From Moraxella canis (lineage in GTDB: Bacteria; Pseudomonadota; Gammaproteobacteria; Pseudomonadales; Moraxellaceae): DNA of 64,000 nt. A program made the translations under genes and the position numbers. The DNA lies in the NCBI RefSeq assembly GCF_002014965.1, contig NZ_MUXT01000004.1:62001-126000 (forward strand), given 5' to 3'. Shown piece by piece: positions 1 to 8,515 of this stretch. Position 1 is the first letter of the stretch, and each line of letters begins with the position of its first letter. The notes under the pieces were generated by a model. That model saw only the letters and a list, made by a program, of their open reading frames with translations. It did no database searches and was not told the origin of the DNA.

Positions 1-251
1 ACCCACAAAAGACCTTGATTTTGTCAACTCACAAATCTGCGCTATTGGCATTGGTAGATCGTATTATTATCATGAATGATAGTAAGATTGTGATGGATGG
101 TCCAAAGCAGGCAGTTTTGGATCAGCTGCGAAAAAATGAAGAAGCTGCTCGGGCTCAGCGCCAAACCAAAGTGGTACAAGCTCAAGCTGCTTCAAAGCCT
201 GAGGCTCGCATCACAGATGGTCAAGCGCCTACGACGCCAGCTCAGTCATAA
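1..251 (+). CDS. Type I secretion ABC transporter, C-terminal end (partial)
   Basis: Only the last 80 or so codons are in the window; the reading frame is open to the left edge. The visible part has the H-loop (LSTHKSALLALVDRIIIM) followed by the typical IVMDGPK stretch that ends the nucleotide-binding domain of LapB/HlyB-type exporters. The protein would sit in the inner membrane and use ATP to drive export of a large unfolded substrate through a TolC-like channel. After the ATPase core there is a Gln/Ala-rich tail of about 40 residues. The HlyD-type adaptor gene follows 90 bp downstream, which supports a type I secretion role rather than a lipid or drug exporter. The substrate gene is not in the window. 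Confidence 0.85.
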   Translation, partial: PQKTLILSTHKSALLALVDRIIIMNDSKIVMDGPKQAVLDQLRKNEEAARAQRQTKVVQAQAASKPEARITDGQAPTTPAQS

Positions 252-341
252 TATAGTGTGATATGATCATCGATGATGATTGGTGTAGTATTAGCTTAGT
301 ATTTTATAAAATAAATCCATTGTTTGTGGAAAATTTAAATA

Positions 342-1514
342 ATGTCAAATTCATATCGCTATCAGCCGCATAAACCCAATTCAAATAGGGCGCGAATTAT
401 CATTTGGACGGCTTTAGTTACAGTGTTGGTTCTGCTAACTTGGGCATACTTTGCTAAGATTGACCAGGTGACACGCGCGACAGCCACAGTGATCGCAAGC
501 TCACGAACCCAAGAAATCCAAGCGTCAGAAGGCGGGGTGTTGTCGTCAATCTTGGTAAAAGAAGGTGAGGATGTCACGCGAGGTCAGCTGCTTTTGGTGC
601 TAGAAGAAGAGCGTGCTCAGGCTGCACTTGATAATTCAGCAACCAAAGTAGCGGCACTGCAAGCCAAAGTTGCACGACTAGAAGCTGAGATTTTAAATCG
701 TCCATTGACATTTCCAGAGGGTGTTAATCGCTACCCTGAATATGTCCAAAACCAAACAGAGCTTTATAATCGTCGTCGCCAAGCCATTTCTCAAGAGATT
801 GCTTCGCTTGAGCAGATGTTGTCTTTGGCAAGTCAAGAGCTATCATTAAATGAGCCTTTATTAGAATATGGCGACGTAAGCCAAGCTGATGTGATTCGCC
901 TGCGCCGTCAAGTGGCAGATATTAAAGCCCAGATCACCAATAAGCGCAATAAATACTTTGAAGATGCGCAAGCAGAAATGACACGTGCTCAAGAAGAGCT
1001 GCAATCTGAGCAAGAGCAGCTGCGTGATCGCAGCCAAGTCCTTCAGGAAAAACGCTTATTTGCACCGACAGAAGGTAAAGTGAATAATATTCGTGTTACA
1101 ACCATCGGCGGTGTGGTCAGACCAGGTGAAGTGATTATGGAAATTTTACCGACAGACAGTGATTTGGTGGTAGAAGCTAAGGTTCGTCCTGCGGATATTG
1201 CTTATGTTAAAGAAGGTCAAACTGCCAGCGTCAAATTAGATGCGTACGACTACTCTATTTTTGGTGCTATGAATGGTGAGGTGGTTTATATCAGTCCAGA
1301 TACGCTTATGGAACAAAGCCCTCAAGGCGAGCAGCCTTATTACCGTGTGCAGATTCGCATCTCTGGAGCTGAATTTGATGGCAGAGCTGATGATATTGTG
1401 ATTCGCCCAGGTATGACAGCCAGTGTAGACATCAAGGCGATGGAGCGAAGCGTCCTATCTTACTTGACCAAGCCAATTACCAAAACATTATCAGAAGGTT
1501 TGGGCGAGCGTTGA
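342..1514 (+). CDS. HlyD-family type I secretion periplasmic adaptor
   Basis: A 390-residue membrane-fusion protein expected to bridge the inner-membrane ABC exporter and an outer-membrane TolC-type channel. It has a short cytoplasmic start, one membrane anchor at about residues 18-40, a lipoyl-like half-motif near 60-90 ([20 protein letters not shown]), a long coiled-coil hairpin at about 95-240 rich in Gln and Glu, and a returning beta-barrel domain ([19 protein letters not shown]) to the C terminus. The length fits the LapC/HlyD family. It lies directly behind the ABC transporter gene and is probably co-transcribed; its stop overlaps the likely start of the next gene. Confidence 0.92.
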   Translation: MSNSYRYQPHKPNSNRARIIIWTALVTVLVLLTWAYFAKIDQVTRATATVIASSRTQEIQASEGGVLSSILVKEGEDVTRGQLLLVLEEERAQAALDNSATKVAALQAKVARLEAEILNRPLTFPEGVNRYPEYVQNQTELYNRRRQAISQEIASLEQMLSLASQELSLNEPLLEYGDVSQADVIRLRRQVADIKAQITNKRNKYFEDAQAEMTRAQEELQSEQEQLRDRSQVLQEKRLFAPTEGKVNNIRVTTIGGVVRPGEVIMEILPTDSDLVVEAKVRPADIAYVKEGQTASVKLDAYDYSIFGAMNGEVVYISPDTLMEQSPQGEQPYYRVQIRISGAEFDGRADDIVIRPGMTASVDIKAMERSVLSYLTKPITKTLSEGLGER

Positions 1515-2014
1515 TTTTCAATTTACATAAAAAACTTATCAAGCAAGTCTTAATCTGCAGCGGCATTATCGCCGCTGCTACCATGTTCATTGGGTGTCAG
1601 CCTCCCGACAGGGTCGCCCATGAACAAGATCGTGACATCGCTCACGGGCAGCTTGAACACCCAAAAGCCTTGCCGTGCCATAATGAGCTGATTTCCCAAA
1701 GTTTTGAAAAAAGACGCTCTGATGTACAAGTCAAAGGCTGTGGTAGGGTGCGGGCAATATTAAAAGATGATCTCAAAGGCAGTCGTCATCAAAAATTCAT
1801 TGTCGATCTGCAAGGATACTCTCACACTGTATTAATCGCTCATAATATCGATTTGGCACCACGCGTTGATAACCTTAATCAAGGGGATTGGGTGGATTTC
1901 TATGGTGAATATGAATATACCGAGCAAGGCGGCGTCGTGCATTGGACACACCATGATCCTGCCGGTCGTCACCAAGATGGATATATCATCCACCACGCTC
2001 AAAAGTATCATTAG
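1511..2014 (+). CDS. DUF3465-family exported protein
   Basis: A 167-residue protein with an N-terminal hydrophobic segment (about residues 12-28) ending at MFIGC, so it may be a lipoprotein, although the lipobox is imperfect. The mature part contains the DUF3465 signature, with the blocks [25 protein letters not shown] and [13 protein letters not shown]. The family has no established biochemical function that I know of; the fold may resemble an OB-type barrel. The best start is a TTG overlapping the TGA stop of the secretion adaptor by four bases, implying translational coupling; later ATG codons would cut into the signal segment. A link to secretion is only suggested by position. Confidence 0.75.
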   Translation: MIFNLHKKLIKQVLICSGIIAAATMFIGCQPPDRVAHEQDRDIAHGQLEHPKALPCHNELISQSFEKRRSDVQVKGCGRVRAILKDDLKGSRHQKFIVDLQGYSHTVLIAHNIDLAPRVDNLNQGDWVDFYGEYEYTEQGGVVHWTHHDPAGRHQDGYIIHHAQKYH

Positions 2015-2062
2015 CTTGCGCACTAATGAGTCATATTTGCGCTTGACTGAAATTTTTTATCT

Positions 2063-2090
2063 TTGTTTGGATTTTAGACTGTGCTATGAT
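2063..2090 (+). promoter_or_regulatory. Candidate sigma-70 promoter of pldA
   Basis: A TATGAT -10 element at 2085-2090 lies 17 bp behind a weak TTTGTT at 2062-2067. The sequence around it, CTGTG then TATGAT then AGCCGAG, closely resembles the region at 6811-6826 before the outer-membrane protein gene. The start codon of pldA is about 70 bp downstream. Confidence 0.5.
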
Positions 2091-2160
2091 AGCCGAGTTT
2101 AAAACCTATCACCAAAATCACTCATTTTGATCGGTAAGATGAGTTATTTAGAGTAAGTTC

Positions 2161-3534
2161 ATGAAAATTTCACTTTCTACCCTATCTGCATCTGTCTTGG
2201 CTTGTTTGAGCGTGATGTGCACTCAAAATGCCCATGCAGTACCTAATCCTGTTGCCTTTGTTGAAGAGATACAAGATGACGCTGTGACAACAGATACTCA
2301 AGCTAACAATAGTAGCCCCATAGCGCTTGAGCCACAATCGGCACCTGGGGTGACAACCATCATCACGAAAGCCAAGCCTGCTTTTGATGCGCCGCAGTCA
2401 GCGCCATCTGCTGCCGATGAGCAAAGATTTTATAGAGCAGCTTTAGACGACAGAACCATGCTGAGGAACTGCGCGGAGCTGACTCAAGATGCCATGCGTT
2501 TGGCATGCTATGATACATTGGCGCGCGGTGAAAATCCCACGGTAATCGAGACAAAGCGCCCTATTAAGCTGGGTGAAACCCTGTGGCAAACCCTTAAGGG
2601 CAACCCTCAGGTTATTTATACCGAAACCTCTGATCCTGTGATATTGACAGGCGATGAGCAGGGCTTATTGACCGAAGAAGACACCAAGCAGCTTGAGCGC
2701 GTGGCAAAGCAGTTCACGCCTTTAAGTTTGGCATTTGACCTAGATCGTAACAACACACCACTTTGGTCATCACGTCCACACAACCCCATGTATGTGCTGC
2801 CTTTATTCATGAATGGCAAGCCCAATCGCAGCCCAAGCACGCCAAATTTTGAGCCAAGACATTATACCCCCAACGAGTTTCGTGCGCCTGAATTAAAATT
2901 CCAAGTCTCTGTCAAGGTGAAGGCAGCCGAAGATTTACTAGGCACGGATGCCGACTTGTGGTTTGGTTACACTCAGCAGTCGCATTGGCAGATTTATAAT
3001 GAAGATAATTCTCGACCATTTCGCGTGCACGATTATCAGCCAGAGATCTTCTTGACCCAGCCTGTATATTCAGACTTGCCATGGGGTGGTAAACTGCGCA
3101 TGATCGGTGCTGGCGCTGTCCATCATTCAAATGGTGAGAGCGAAAATCTTTCTCGGTCGTGGAATCGCGCCTATCTGATGGCAGGCATGGAGTGGGGTAA
3201 TCTGACCATTATGCCACGCTTATGGGGTCGTATCTTAAAAGAAGGTAATCATCTCCAGCCAGATGATAACCCTGATATTTTGGATTATTATGGTTATGGC
3301 GATGTGCGCTTTTTATATCAATTAGAAAATAAAAGCAACATCTCAGGAACAGCGCGCTATAATCCAAAAACTGGCAAAGGCGCGCTACAGTTAGATTATG
3401 TACATCCTTTGGGTAAAGGGATTAGCGGCTATTTTCAAATCTTCCAAGGCTATGGTCAGTCTTTGATTGATTATAATCATGAAACGACCAGCTTTGGTAT
3501 TGGACTGATGCTCAATGACTGGATGGGCTTATAA
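2161..3534 (+). CDS. pldA: Outer-membrane phospholipase A
   Basis: A 457-residue precursor of the integral outer-membrane phospholipase (OMPLA), which hydrolyses phospholipids that reach the outer leaflet and so maintains membrane asymmetry. A signal peptide is visible (cleavage near NAHA-VP, residue 26). Residues about 27-230 form a long N-terminal extension, including a CAELTQDAMRLACYD segment found in related proteins. The beta-barrel domain holds the catalytic block VHHSNGESENLSRSWNRAY, in which His and Ser (HxS) are the active-site pair and SRSWNR is the conserved family motif. The C-terminal end is a barrel strand. It is larger than the roughly 290-residue E. coli enzyme because of the extension. 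It stands alone behind its own promoter. Confidence 0.93.
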   Translation: MKISLSTLSASVLACLSVMCTQNAHAVPNPVAFVEEIQDDAVTTDTQANNSSPIALEPQSAPGVTTIITKAKPAFDAPQSAPSAADEQRFYRAALDDRTMLRNCAELTQDAMRLACYDTLARGENPTVIETKRPIKLGETLWQTLKGNPQVIYTETSDPVILTGDEQGLLTEEDTKQLERVAKQFTPLSLAFDLDRNNTPLWSSRPHNPMYVLPLFMNGKPNRSPSTPNFEPRHYTPNEFRAPELKFQVSVKVKAAEDLLGTDADLWFGYTQQSHWQIYNEDNSRPFRVHDYQPEIFLTQPVYSDLPWGGKLRMIGAGAVHHSNGESENLSRSWNRAYLMAGMEWGNLTIMPRLWGRILKEGNHLQPDDNPDILDYYGYGDVRFLYQLENKSNISGTARYNPKTGKGALQLDYVHPLGKGISGYFQIFQGYGQSLIDYNHETTSFGIGLMLNDWMGL

Positions 3535-3563
3535 ATCAGTCCCAAACTGATGCGGAACATGGC

Positions 3564-4391
3564 TTGATAAACTCATCCCCAAATCATCAGCTTGAGCAGG
3601 CGTTCGATCATGGCGTCCTGCCTAAGCCTGTGTTTCATCAGCCGCTTTGGGTGCATCATCAGGCGGCGATTTGGCTATTTTGGGCACATCGCCGCTGCTG
3701 TTTGTGTGGGCTTGTGTGCTGTGACTACAAAAGAGTGGAAATGAATTTTATGTGTGAGCATTGCCAAAGTGGCATCCCTCGCCAAATTCCTGCGATCAAA
3801 ATACCACTCAATCACGCCAATGTCGCACATCAAAACCTGAATAGTATCAAGACACCTGACAGTCAGCAGCGATTTTTGCGCACATATCCTGCGAATTATT
3901 ATCAATATCCAGTGAATCTTTTGATGAATCATTTTAAGGATAAAGAAGATGCCCGCTCACTGCTGGGTTTGTATTCTTTACTGGCTAGACTACCCAAGCC
4001 TGAGCGTTGCCACGCTGGTAACACAGTGATTTTGCCCATTCCGACGACTTTTGATCGCATACGCCATCGCGGCTTTAATCCAGTGCTGATGTTGGCAAAA
4101 TTTTTGGCTTGGCGTTGGCAGCTGCCAATTTGGCAAGGGGTTGCTCGTCATGATGGCAGGCGTCATCAGCGCGGCTTAAGCCGAGATGAGCGCCTGACTA
4201 ATATCCAGACCGATTTTTATTTATGTCAACAAGTCCCCAATCGTCAAATCATCTTATTTGATGATGTGGTCACTACAGGATCCACTATGGCAGCCGTTGC
4301 AAAGCTATTGATGACTCAGCGTAAAACCTTGCGTATGATTGGGATTTGTGTGGCGCACGGATCGGTTGACTTTGGTCTTGATCGCGCATGA
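3564..4391 (+). CDS. comF: ComF-family phosphoribosyltransferase-like protein
   Basis: A 275-residue ComF-like protein. The N-terminal third has a zinc-ribbon-like set of cysteines (CCLCGLVC near residue 51 and CEHC near 71). The C-terminal half is a phosphoribosyltransferase fold with the PRPP-binding motif ILFDDVVTTGSTM. ComF proteins act in natural transformation, where they assist handling of incoming single-stranded DNA in the cytoplasm; the exact reaction is not settled. The start is uncertain: I used the TTG at 3564 because no in-frame ATG exists before the cysteine motif. Its stop overlaps the pilV start by four bases, tying it to the pilus genes, which fits a competence role. Confidence 0.85.
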   Translation: MINSSPNHQLEQAFDHGVLPKPVFHQPLWVHHQAAIWLFWAHRRCCLCGLVCCDYKRVEMNFMCEHCQSGIPRQIPAIKIPLNHANVAHQNLNSIKTPDSQQRFLRTYPANYYQYPVNLLMNHFKDKEDARSLLGLYSLLARLPKPERCHAGNTVILPIPTTFDRIRHRGFNPVLMLAKFLAWRWQLPIWQGVARHDGRRHQRGLSRDERLTNIQTDFYLCQQVPNRQIILFDDVVTTGSTMAAVAKLLMTQRKTLRMIGICVAHGSVDFGLDRA

Positions 4392-4945
4392 ATGGTAAAA
4401 AACGCGCCCCCTTAATGACTACTTATGAAAGCGGTTTTGGGCTAATAGAAGTATTGGTTTCGCTTTTATTGTTATCGGTGGTGGCGCTTGGATTAATGAC
4501 GGTACAAGGGCGGCTACTTATTCAGACTAAGGATGCCGATCTTCGCTTGCAGGCAGTGCAGCTGATGGTAAATGACTACCACGCACTTCGATCATTGACG
4601 CCTGACCAAAAGCAGGCTTATATTCAAACACTCCAAAGGATCGCTCAAACAGCACAAAGCCAATCAGAATCAGCCATTGCCAACTATCATATGGCAGCTC
4701 ACGCCATCTCAACTGGCTGTGATATGGGATGCGATTTGGATGAGCAGGCTCAAGCTTTGGCGATACAGTCAGCACAGGCTGCTGCACGAGCACATATCAT
4801 ACTATCGGTCACCGAGTGTCAATCGGGTCATTGCTGGGTTGCAGGATGGGGCGCTCAAGCTTTTGAGCAAATCAAAACTTGCCCCACTGATGGATTTGGC
4901 TTAAAGACAAGTTCATCAAGTTGCGCCATCATGGATGGTTTATGA
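4388..4945 (+). CDS. pilV: Type IV pilus minor pilin PilV-like
   Basis: A 185-residue prepilin. A short basic leader ends at Gly16, followed by the class III signal FGLIEVLVSLLLLSVVALGL, where Phe is +1 and Glu is +5; PilD would cleave after the Gly and methylate the Phe. The single hydrophobic helix continues into a globular domain with six cysteines, some in tight pairs (CDMGC), probably disulphide-bonded in the periplasm. Minor pilins of the PilV type join the pilus tip or priming complex. The start overlaps comF and the stop overlaps pilW, both in ATGA junctions, so the cluster is translationally coupled. Confidence 0.85.
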   Translation: MNGKKRAPLMTTYESGFGLIEVLVSLLLLSVVALGLMTVQGRLLIQTKDADLRLQAVQLMVNDYHALRSLTPDQKQAYIQTLQRIAQTAQSQSESAIANYHMAAHAISTGCDMGCDLDEQAQALAIQSAQAAARAHIILSVTECQSGHCWVAGWGAQAFEQIKTCPTDGFGLKTSSSSCAIMDGL

Positions 4946-5943
4946 GAGTGATATTGACCAAAAATCAGCAAGGCATGACGGTGATGGAGCTGGTGGTTGC
5001 CTTGGGTTTGGGTTCACTCATTATCTTGATGGCGGTGAGTCTTTATGCGTCATCAGCAAAAAATAGCGCCCAGACATACAGTATTGCACAGTTTATAGAT
5101 CGTGAAACTTTGGGCATCGCGGCGATGACCGAGCAGCTTAGACTGACAGGCATTGGCATGATGGATGCACCAGCGGTGCTTGTAAACAGGGATGAGCTGA
5201 CAGGTATCACCACCAGTCAAAGCATCAATCTTAATCGCCAGCTTTCCCAAACGGGCGGTTTGCCAAGTCATTATGCCAAATCCTCCGATCAGCTTACCAT
5301 ACGCTATATTGCGCCTGCTGATATGTGGGACTGTGAAGGGGATGTGGTTCTTGGTCCACGACGAGCGCGCCTAAAAAACGGCAACATGTCTATGGTAGAT
5401 GGTCAGGTTGTCATCGAAAGATATTTTGTTGAAACAGAAGCGGATGGCTCGCTGTCTCTTCGCTGTGATGCAGGGCGCTACATTACTGACGATATCGTGC
5501 GCGACAGTACCCGAGATCGGCGGGGTATCAGTGCGCCCTATATTACTGCTATCATTGATACTCAAGTCAGCAAACGATTTGGCACGGATAAGCCCCATCA
5601 CATTCGCGGACTTGGTAAGGGAGATGTGATACTTTCGGATATCGAAGGGTTTTGGGTGCAGCTGATCGTGGATGATGGGACGCTTAGACGCAGCATGACG
5701 ATCGAAGACTATCAAGCGCGCTGGTATGGTTATCCGATTGTCGGTGTTCAGCTTGCCATACTCAGTCGCAGCTCGCCTGCACCGAATACAATTAAGACCC
5801 AAGACTTTTTAATTTTTGATGACGTAATCTCACCACCTGATGATGGCTTGCCAAGAAGACTGCACATGATGACTGTAAATTTTGTCAATGTTTTTCAAAA
5901 TCATCTAAAGACAAGTCAAAGCAGCAGAATCATCCATGAATAA
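4942..5943 (+). CDS. pilW: Type IV pilus minor pilin PilW-like
   Basis: A 333-residue prepilin whose processed N terminus is MTVMELVVALGLGSLIILMA after the leader glycine in QQG, with Glu at +5. Large size and the long globular domain are typical of PilW, a component of the minor-pilin priming and tip complex. I chose the ATG at 4942, which overlaps the pilV stop as ATGA; an upstream in-frame TTG at 4921 lies inside pilV and adds seven unlikely residues. It is followed by pilX with an eight-base overlap. Confidence 0.85.
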   Translation: MRVILTKNQQGMTVMELVVALGLGSLIILMAVSLYASSAKNSAQTYSIAQFIDRETLGIAAMTEQLRLTGIGMMDAPAVLVNRDELTGITTSQSINLNRQLSQTGGLPSHYAKSSDQLTIRYIAPADMWDCEGDVVLGPRRARLKNGNMSMVDGQVVIERYFVETEADGSLSLRCDAGRYITDDIVRDSTRDRRGISAPYITAIIDTQVSKRFGTDKPHHIRGLGKGDVILSDIEGFWVQLIVDDGTLRRSMTIEDYQARWYGYPIVGVQLAILSRSSPAPNTIKTQDFLIFDDVISPPDDGLPRRLHMMTVNFVNVFQNHLKTSQSSRIIHE

Positions 5944-6742
5944 CTCTGTCAATCAGCTTAGCACTCTAAAAGCGCTTCCGATAAGCACGCATGGCAAGCG
6001 TCAATCAGGCTTTATATTATTAGCTGTTTTGGTGATATTGCTGTTGATCAGTGGGCTGACAGCACTCATGATGAGCCAAAATTCTGTAGATGTACGAAGT
6101 GTGCTTTATCATCAAAATCAATCCAAGCTTTTGATAACAGCTGATCAAGCGACCATGAACCTGTGGCAATTACCGCCTGAGCGTCTTGTGCAGATGGCTC
6201 AGGCTGAGACATGGCTTGCCTCACTATTATCTACCAATAATGATTTCACCAAAATTTATACAGCCCAAAGCTGCGATAACTGGCAGACGTTCACCATCGG
6301 CACACTTGATGATCCGCCGCTACAGTGTCATCACACCGCACCATTGCTACTTTGGCAAGCGGCTTATATAGAGCCTATCGGCAAAGATCATTATTTGCAT
6401 AGACTGTCCCAAAATACTCCGCCACAGCAATCAACTTCCGATCTTCAAGATTCTGATCACGAATCGACAGATCAAAAGGCAGCCGATCATGAAATTTTGC
6501 ATTTGCGGCTATATGCCATTGCTGCCCAAAATTCAGAAGGTATCGCTCAATGTGAAGAGCTGCTATATCAAGCGCATATTGCAGCTTGCCTAAGTGAGCA
6601 TGGAGTCATTCATAAAATCAGCGTTGCTGAATGGCTGATTGAGCGTCAAACTACTTCAAAGACTGACCCAGCTTCTGAAACGGTTACTACTTTTACGATC
6701 ACGCCTTTGCGAATCTATGATATCCGCTCTATGCGTGAATAA
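5936..6742 (+). CDS. pilX: Type IV pilus minor pilin PilX-like
   Basis: A 268-residue protein with a 24-residue basic leader, a Gly-Phe junction (QSGFILLAVLVILLLISGL) and one hydrophobic helix. The +5 residue is Ala rather than the usual Glu, as in PilX/GspK-like proteins that tolerate a different residue because they cap the pilus. The rest is a soluble domain with several cysteines and an acidic, Ser/Asp-rich stretch around residues 160-185. It is the last gene of the comF-pilV-pilW-pilX set. No fimT, pilY1 or pilE follows here, although these often adjoin pilX in other bacteria. Confidence 0.8.
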   Translation: MNNSVNQLSTLKALPISTHGKRQSGFILLAVLVILLLISGLTALMMSQNSVDVRSVLYHQNQSKLLITADQATMNLWQLPPERLVQMAQAETWLASLLSTNNDFTKIYTAQSCDNWQTFTIGTLDDPPLQCHHTAPLLLWQAAYIEPIGKDHYLHRLSQNTPPQQSTSDLQDSDHESTDQKAADHEILHLRLYAIAAQNSEGIAQCEELLYQAHIAACLSEHGVIHKISVAEWLIERQTTSKTDPASETVTTFTITPLRIYDIRSMRE

Positions 6743-6792
6743 ATTACACAGATTAAAACGAACTGATGGTTCACAAAAAATTATCGCTGTCG

Positions 6793-6821
6793 CTGAAATT
6801 TTTATTCAGCTGTGATAAAAT
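6793..6821 (+). promoter_or_regulatory. Candidate distal promoter P1 of outer-membrane protein gene
   Basis: An extended -10 element, TGATAAAAT (6813-6821), sits 17 bp after a TTGAAA-like CTGAAA hexamer at 6793-6798. If used it gives a leader of about 230 nt. Confidence 0.55.
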
Positions 6822-6968
6822 AGCCGAGATTTTTTGTGGATTGGTTAGTGATGTTATAATTGTAAAATATTGTAACAATGCTAACGCATTTCTATCAGGT
6901 AATAGATAGGTAATACATTTCTTACTTGTTTATTTACATAAAGGCATAGAAATACCATAAAAATAGGG

Positions 6969-6998
6969 GTGACATTCAACGAATAATCGTATTAAAAT
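6969..6998 (+). promoter_or_regulatory. Candidate proximal promoter P2 of outer-membrane protein gene
   Basis: GTGACA at 6969-6974 is followed after 18 bp by TAAAAT at 6993-6998. It would give a leader of about 55 nt ending in the AGGAG ribosome binding site. Confidence 0.45.
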
Positions 6999-7060
6999 GT
7001 AACCATCAATAACGAGATATGCCTTTTGAGAGATTGGTGTATCGATTTTAGGAGAAAGCT

Positions 7061-7810
7061 ATGAAAGCTGTTAAATTATCTGTGGTTTCTGCTGCAGTTC
7101 TACTATCAACTTCTGCAATGGCAAATGTTGTAACCAATACTGGCGCTACAGTTGTTGATGGTACGCGCACTATTTTTAGTACTTTGGTACGCCCTGCGGC
7201 AGTGAGTGCTGAAGTGGGTACTCTAGGTTACGGTGCTAACATTGCATGGGCTGTTAACGACAGAGTTGAACTACAAGCTGGTTGGGCTGGCGGTGATATT
7301 GCTGAAGCTATCAACGACAACTTTGATGCTAATGGCGTAAACTATCAAGTTGAGACTGATTTTTCTAACCCATATCTAGGCGTACAAATGCGCCCTGCAG
7401 CCAACTGGTTTACAGTAGGCGCTGGTGTCATCGTTCCTGATAACGATATTGATGTACGTGCTAATCCTGCTGGTAGTGAGAATGGTGGTTACTACCGTAT
7501 CGGTGGTGAGAATGTTTCAATTAAAGCTCTTGGAACAATGGAAGGTAAGCTTGAGCATCGTAACAAACTTGCTCCATACTTGACTGTTGGCTTCCGTCCA
7601 AATCTTCATAACAATTGGGGTGTGTTTGGCGAACTTGGCGCAGCTTACTTAGGTAAAGTAGACGCCCAGATCCGTACCGTGAATGGTGATGGTACCATGA
7701 GTCAAGTGGAACAAAGAAAATATGCTGCACAAGCTGAGCGTGATATCGAAGATAAAGATTACGCTAACTGGTTCCCAATCGCTAAAGTTGGTGTAACTTA
7801 CCGCTTCTAA
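7061..7810 (+). CDS. Outer-membrane beta-barrel-like protein of unknown family
   Basis: A 249-residue protein with a clear signal peptide (MKAVKLSVVSAAVLLSTSAMA, cleavage after residue 21). The mature part shows alternating hydrophobic strands with aromatic ends, for example YLGVQMRPAANWFTVGAG, YLTVGFRPNLHNNWGVFGEL and a final WFPIAKVGVTYRF that ends in Phe, the usual BAM recognition end for barrel proteins. Size fits an 8- to 10-stranded barrel of the OmpW/OmpA/Opa-like kind, but I cannot assign a family. A strong ribosome site and two candidate promoters suggest high expression. It is monocistronic, closed by a bidirectional terminator shared with the convergent gene. An Opa-like adhesin or small porin are both possible. 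Confidence 0.75.
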   Translation: MKAVKLSVVSAAVLLSTSAMANVVTNTGATVVDGTRTIFSTLVRPAAVSAEVGTLGYGANIAWAVNDRVELQAGWAGGDIAEAINDNFDANGVNYQVETDFSNPYLGVQMRPAANWFTVGAGVIVPDNDIDVRANPAGSENGGYYRIGGENVSIKALGTMEGKLEHRNKLAPYLTVGFRPNLHNNWGVFGELGAAYLGKVDAQIRTVNGDGTMSQVEQRKYAAQAERDIEDKDYANWFPIAKVGVTYRF

Positions 7811-7830
7811 TTTAAGCTTAGGCTTAATTC

Positions 7831-7860
7831 AAAAAGGCAGTGCTTAGGCATTGCCTTTTT
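7831..7860. terminator. Bidirectional terminator between omp-like gene and phosphopantetheinyl transferase
   Basis: A 12-bp stem with one G-T pair (AAAAAGGCAGTG with CATTGCCTTTTT) and a 6-nt loop. The A run and T run make it usable from both convergent genes. Confidence 0.85.
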
Positions 7861-7869
7861 ATTTACCAA

Positions 7870-8448
7870 TTAAAATAATGCCGTTAGTTTTAGGTCAGGA
7901 TGATTGTATAAATAGTGAGCATTGGTTTTGTTTAGACTGATTGAATTAAGCTGAATGCCAATAACATAAGGCGTCATATCTGCACCCATCCCAGTATATA
8001 GCTGATCTTGAAGCAGCTTAATTCGGCACTCTTTTAATCGCCATAAAAAATTGATGAGCTTCTGCTTGTCAGTGCAGCTTAAGTTAGAAAGCATCTCAAT
8101 TTCATTAGGATGGAAATATCGCTCAGCGATATTGTGCTTAATGTCCTTGGTTTCTATGTCAATGGCGCAAGGCGATAAGCTGATAATTAACGCAACTTGG
8201 TTCTTTGAATGACTAAAGCTAACAAAGTAACGCCTATCGCTTGATTGGATGTGATAAGGATATGCGTGGTCATAAAATTCGCCTACGATGTCAAAGCGCT
8301 GCATGGCTATTTGTAACAGTAAGCGCACGCAGGCAGACTGAGCGTTTTTTTGCTGAGCTCGATTACTGCTTTGTTGCGCCATTTGTGCAGATGCAATAAT
8401 CACTTGCGGCGCAGGCTGTAAAAATATGACGGAGTGAAGCTTGGGCAT
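7870..8448 (-). CDS. 4'-phosphopantetheinyl transferase superfamily protein
   Basis: A 192-residue protein that should transfer the 4'-phosphopantetheine arm of coenzyme A to a carrier protein. The family signature is visible: VSFSHSKNQVALIIS, then the magnesium-binding CAIDIETKD (Asp and Glu), then RYFHPNEIEML and FLWRLKECRIKL, which corresponds to the conserved W-x-x-K-E-A helix with Cys in place of Ala. This is the Sfp/EntD-like type rather than the small AcpS trimer. No carrier-protein, fatty-acid or siderophore synthesis gene is nearby, so its substrate cannot be told from context. It lies behind pal on the same strand, separated by a terminator. Confidence 0.8.
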   Translation of the reverse strand: MPKLHSVIFLQPAPQVIIASAQMAQQSSNRAQQKNAQSACVRLLLQIAMQRFDIVGEFYDHAYPYHIQSSDRRYFVSFSHSKNQVALIISLSPCAIDIETKDIKHNIAERYFHPNEIEMLSNLSCTDKQKLINFLWRLKECRIKLLQDQLYTGMGADMTPYVIGIQLNSISLNKTNAHYLYNHPDLKLTALF

Positions 8449-8466
8449 GGCAATCAGAAAAATAAA

Positions 8467-8499
8467 AAGCTCAAAACAGGCTTAGGCTGATTTGAGCTT
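8467..8499 (-). terminator. Terminator downstream of pal
   Basis: Read on the minus strand, a 9-bp stem (AAGCTCAAA with TTTGAGCTT) is followed by a T-rich tract (TTTTTATTTTT). Confidence 0.75.
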
Positions 8500-8515
8500 A
8501 TTGGATTAGCTGAGA

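Larger units (their letters stand above)
6743..7060 (+). other. Intergenic regulatory region before outer-membrane protein gene
   Basis: This 318-bp AT-rich stretch holds no convincing ORF. It contains two candidate promoters (around 6793-6821 and 6969-6998), an imperfect palindrome ATTGTAACAAT near 6869-6879 and a repeated AGGTAATA unit near 6898-6916. It ends in a strong ribosome binding site, AGGAG, at about 7051. No terminator hairpin of note is visible behind pilX. Confidence 0.6.

Noticed and set aside
5371..5802. Open frame of 143 codons on the minus strand inside pilW
   Set aside because: Antisense to a pilin gene with clear type IV signal; no independent promoter or ribosome site.
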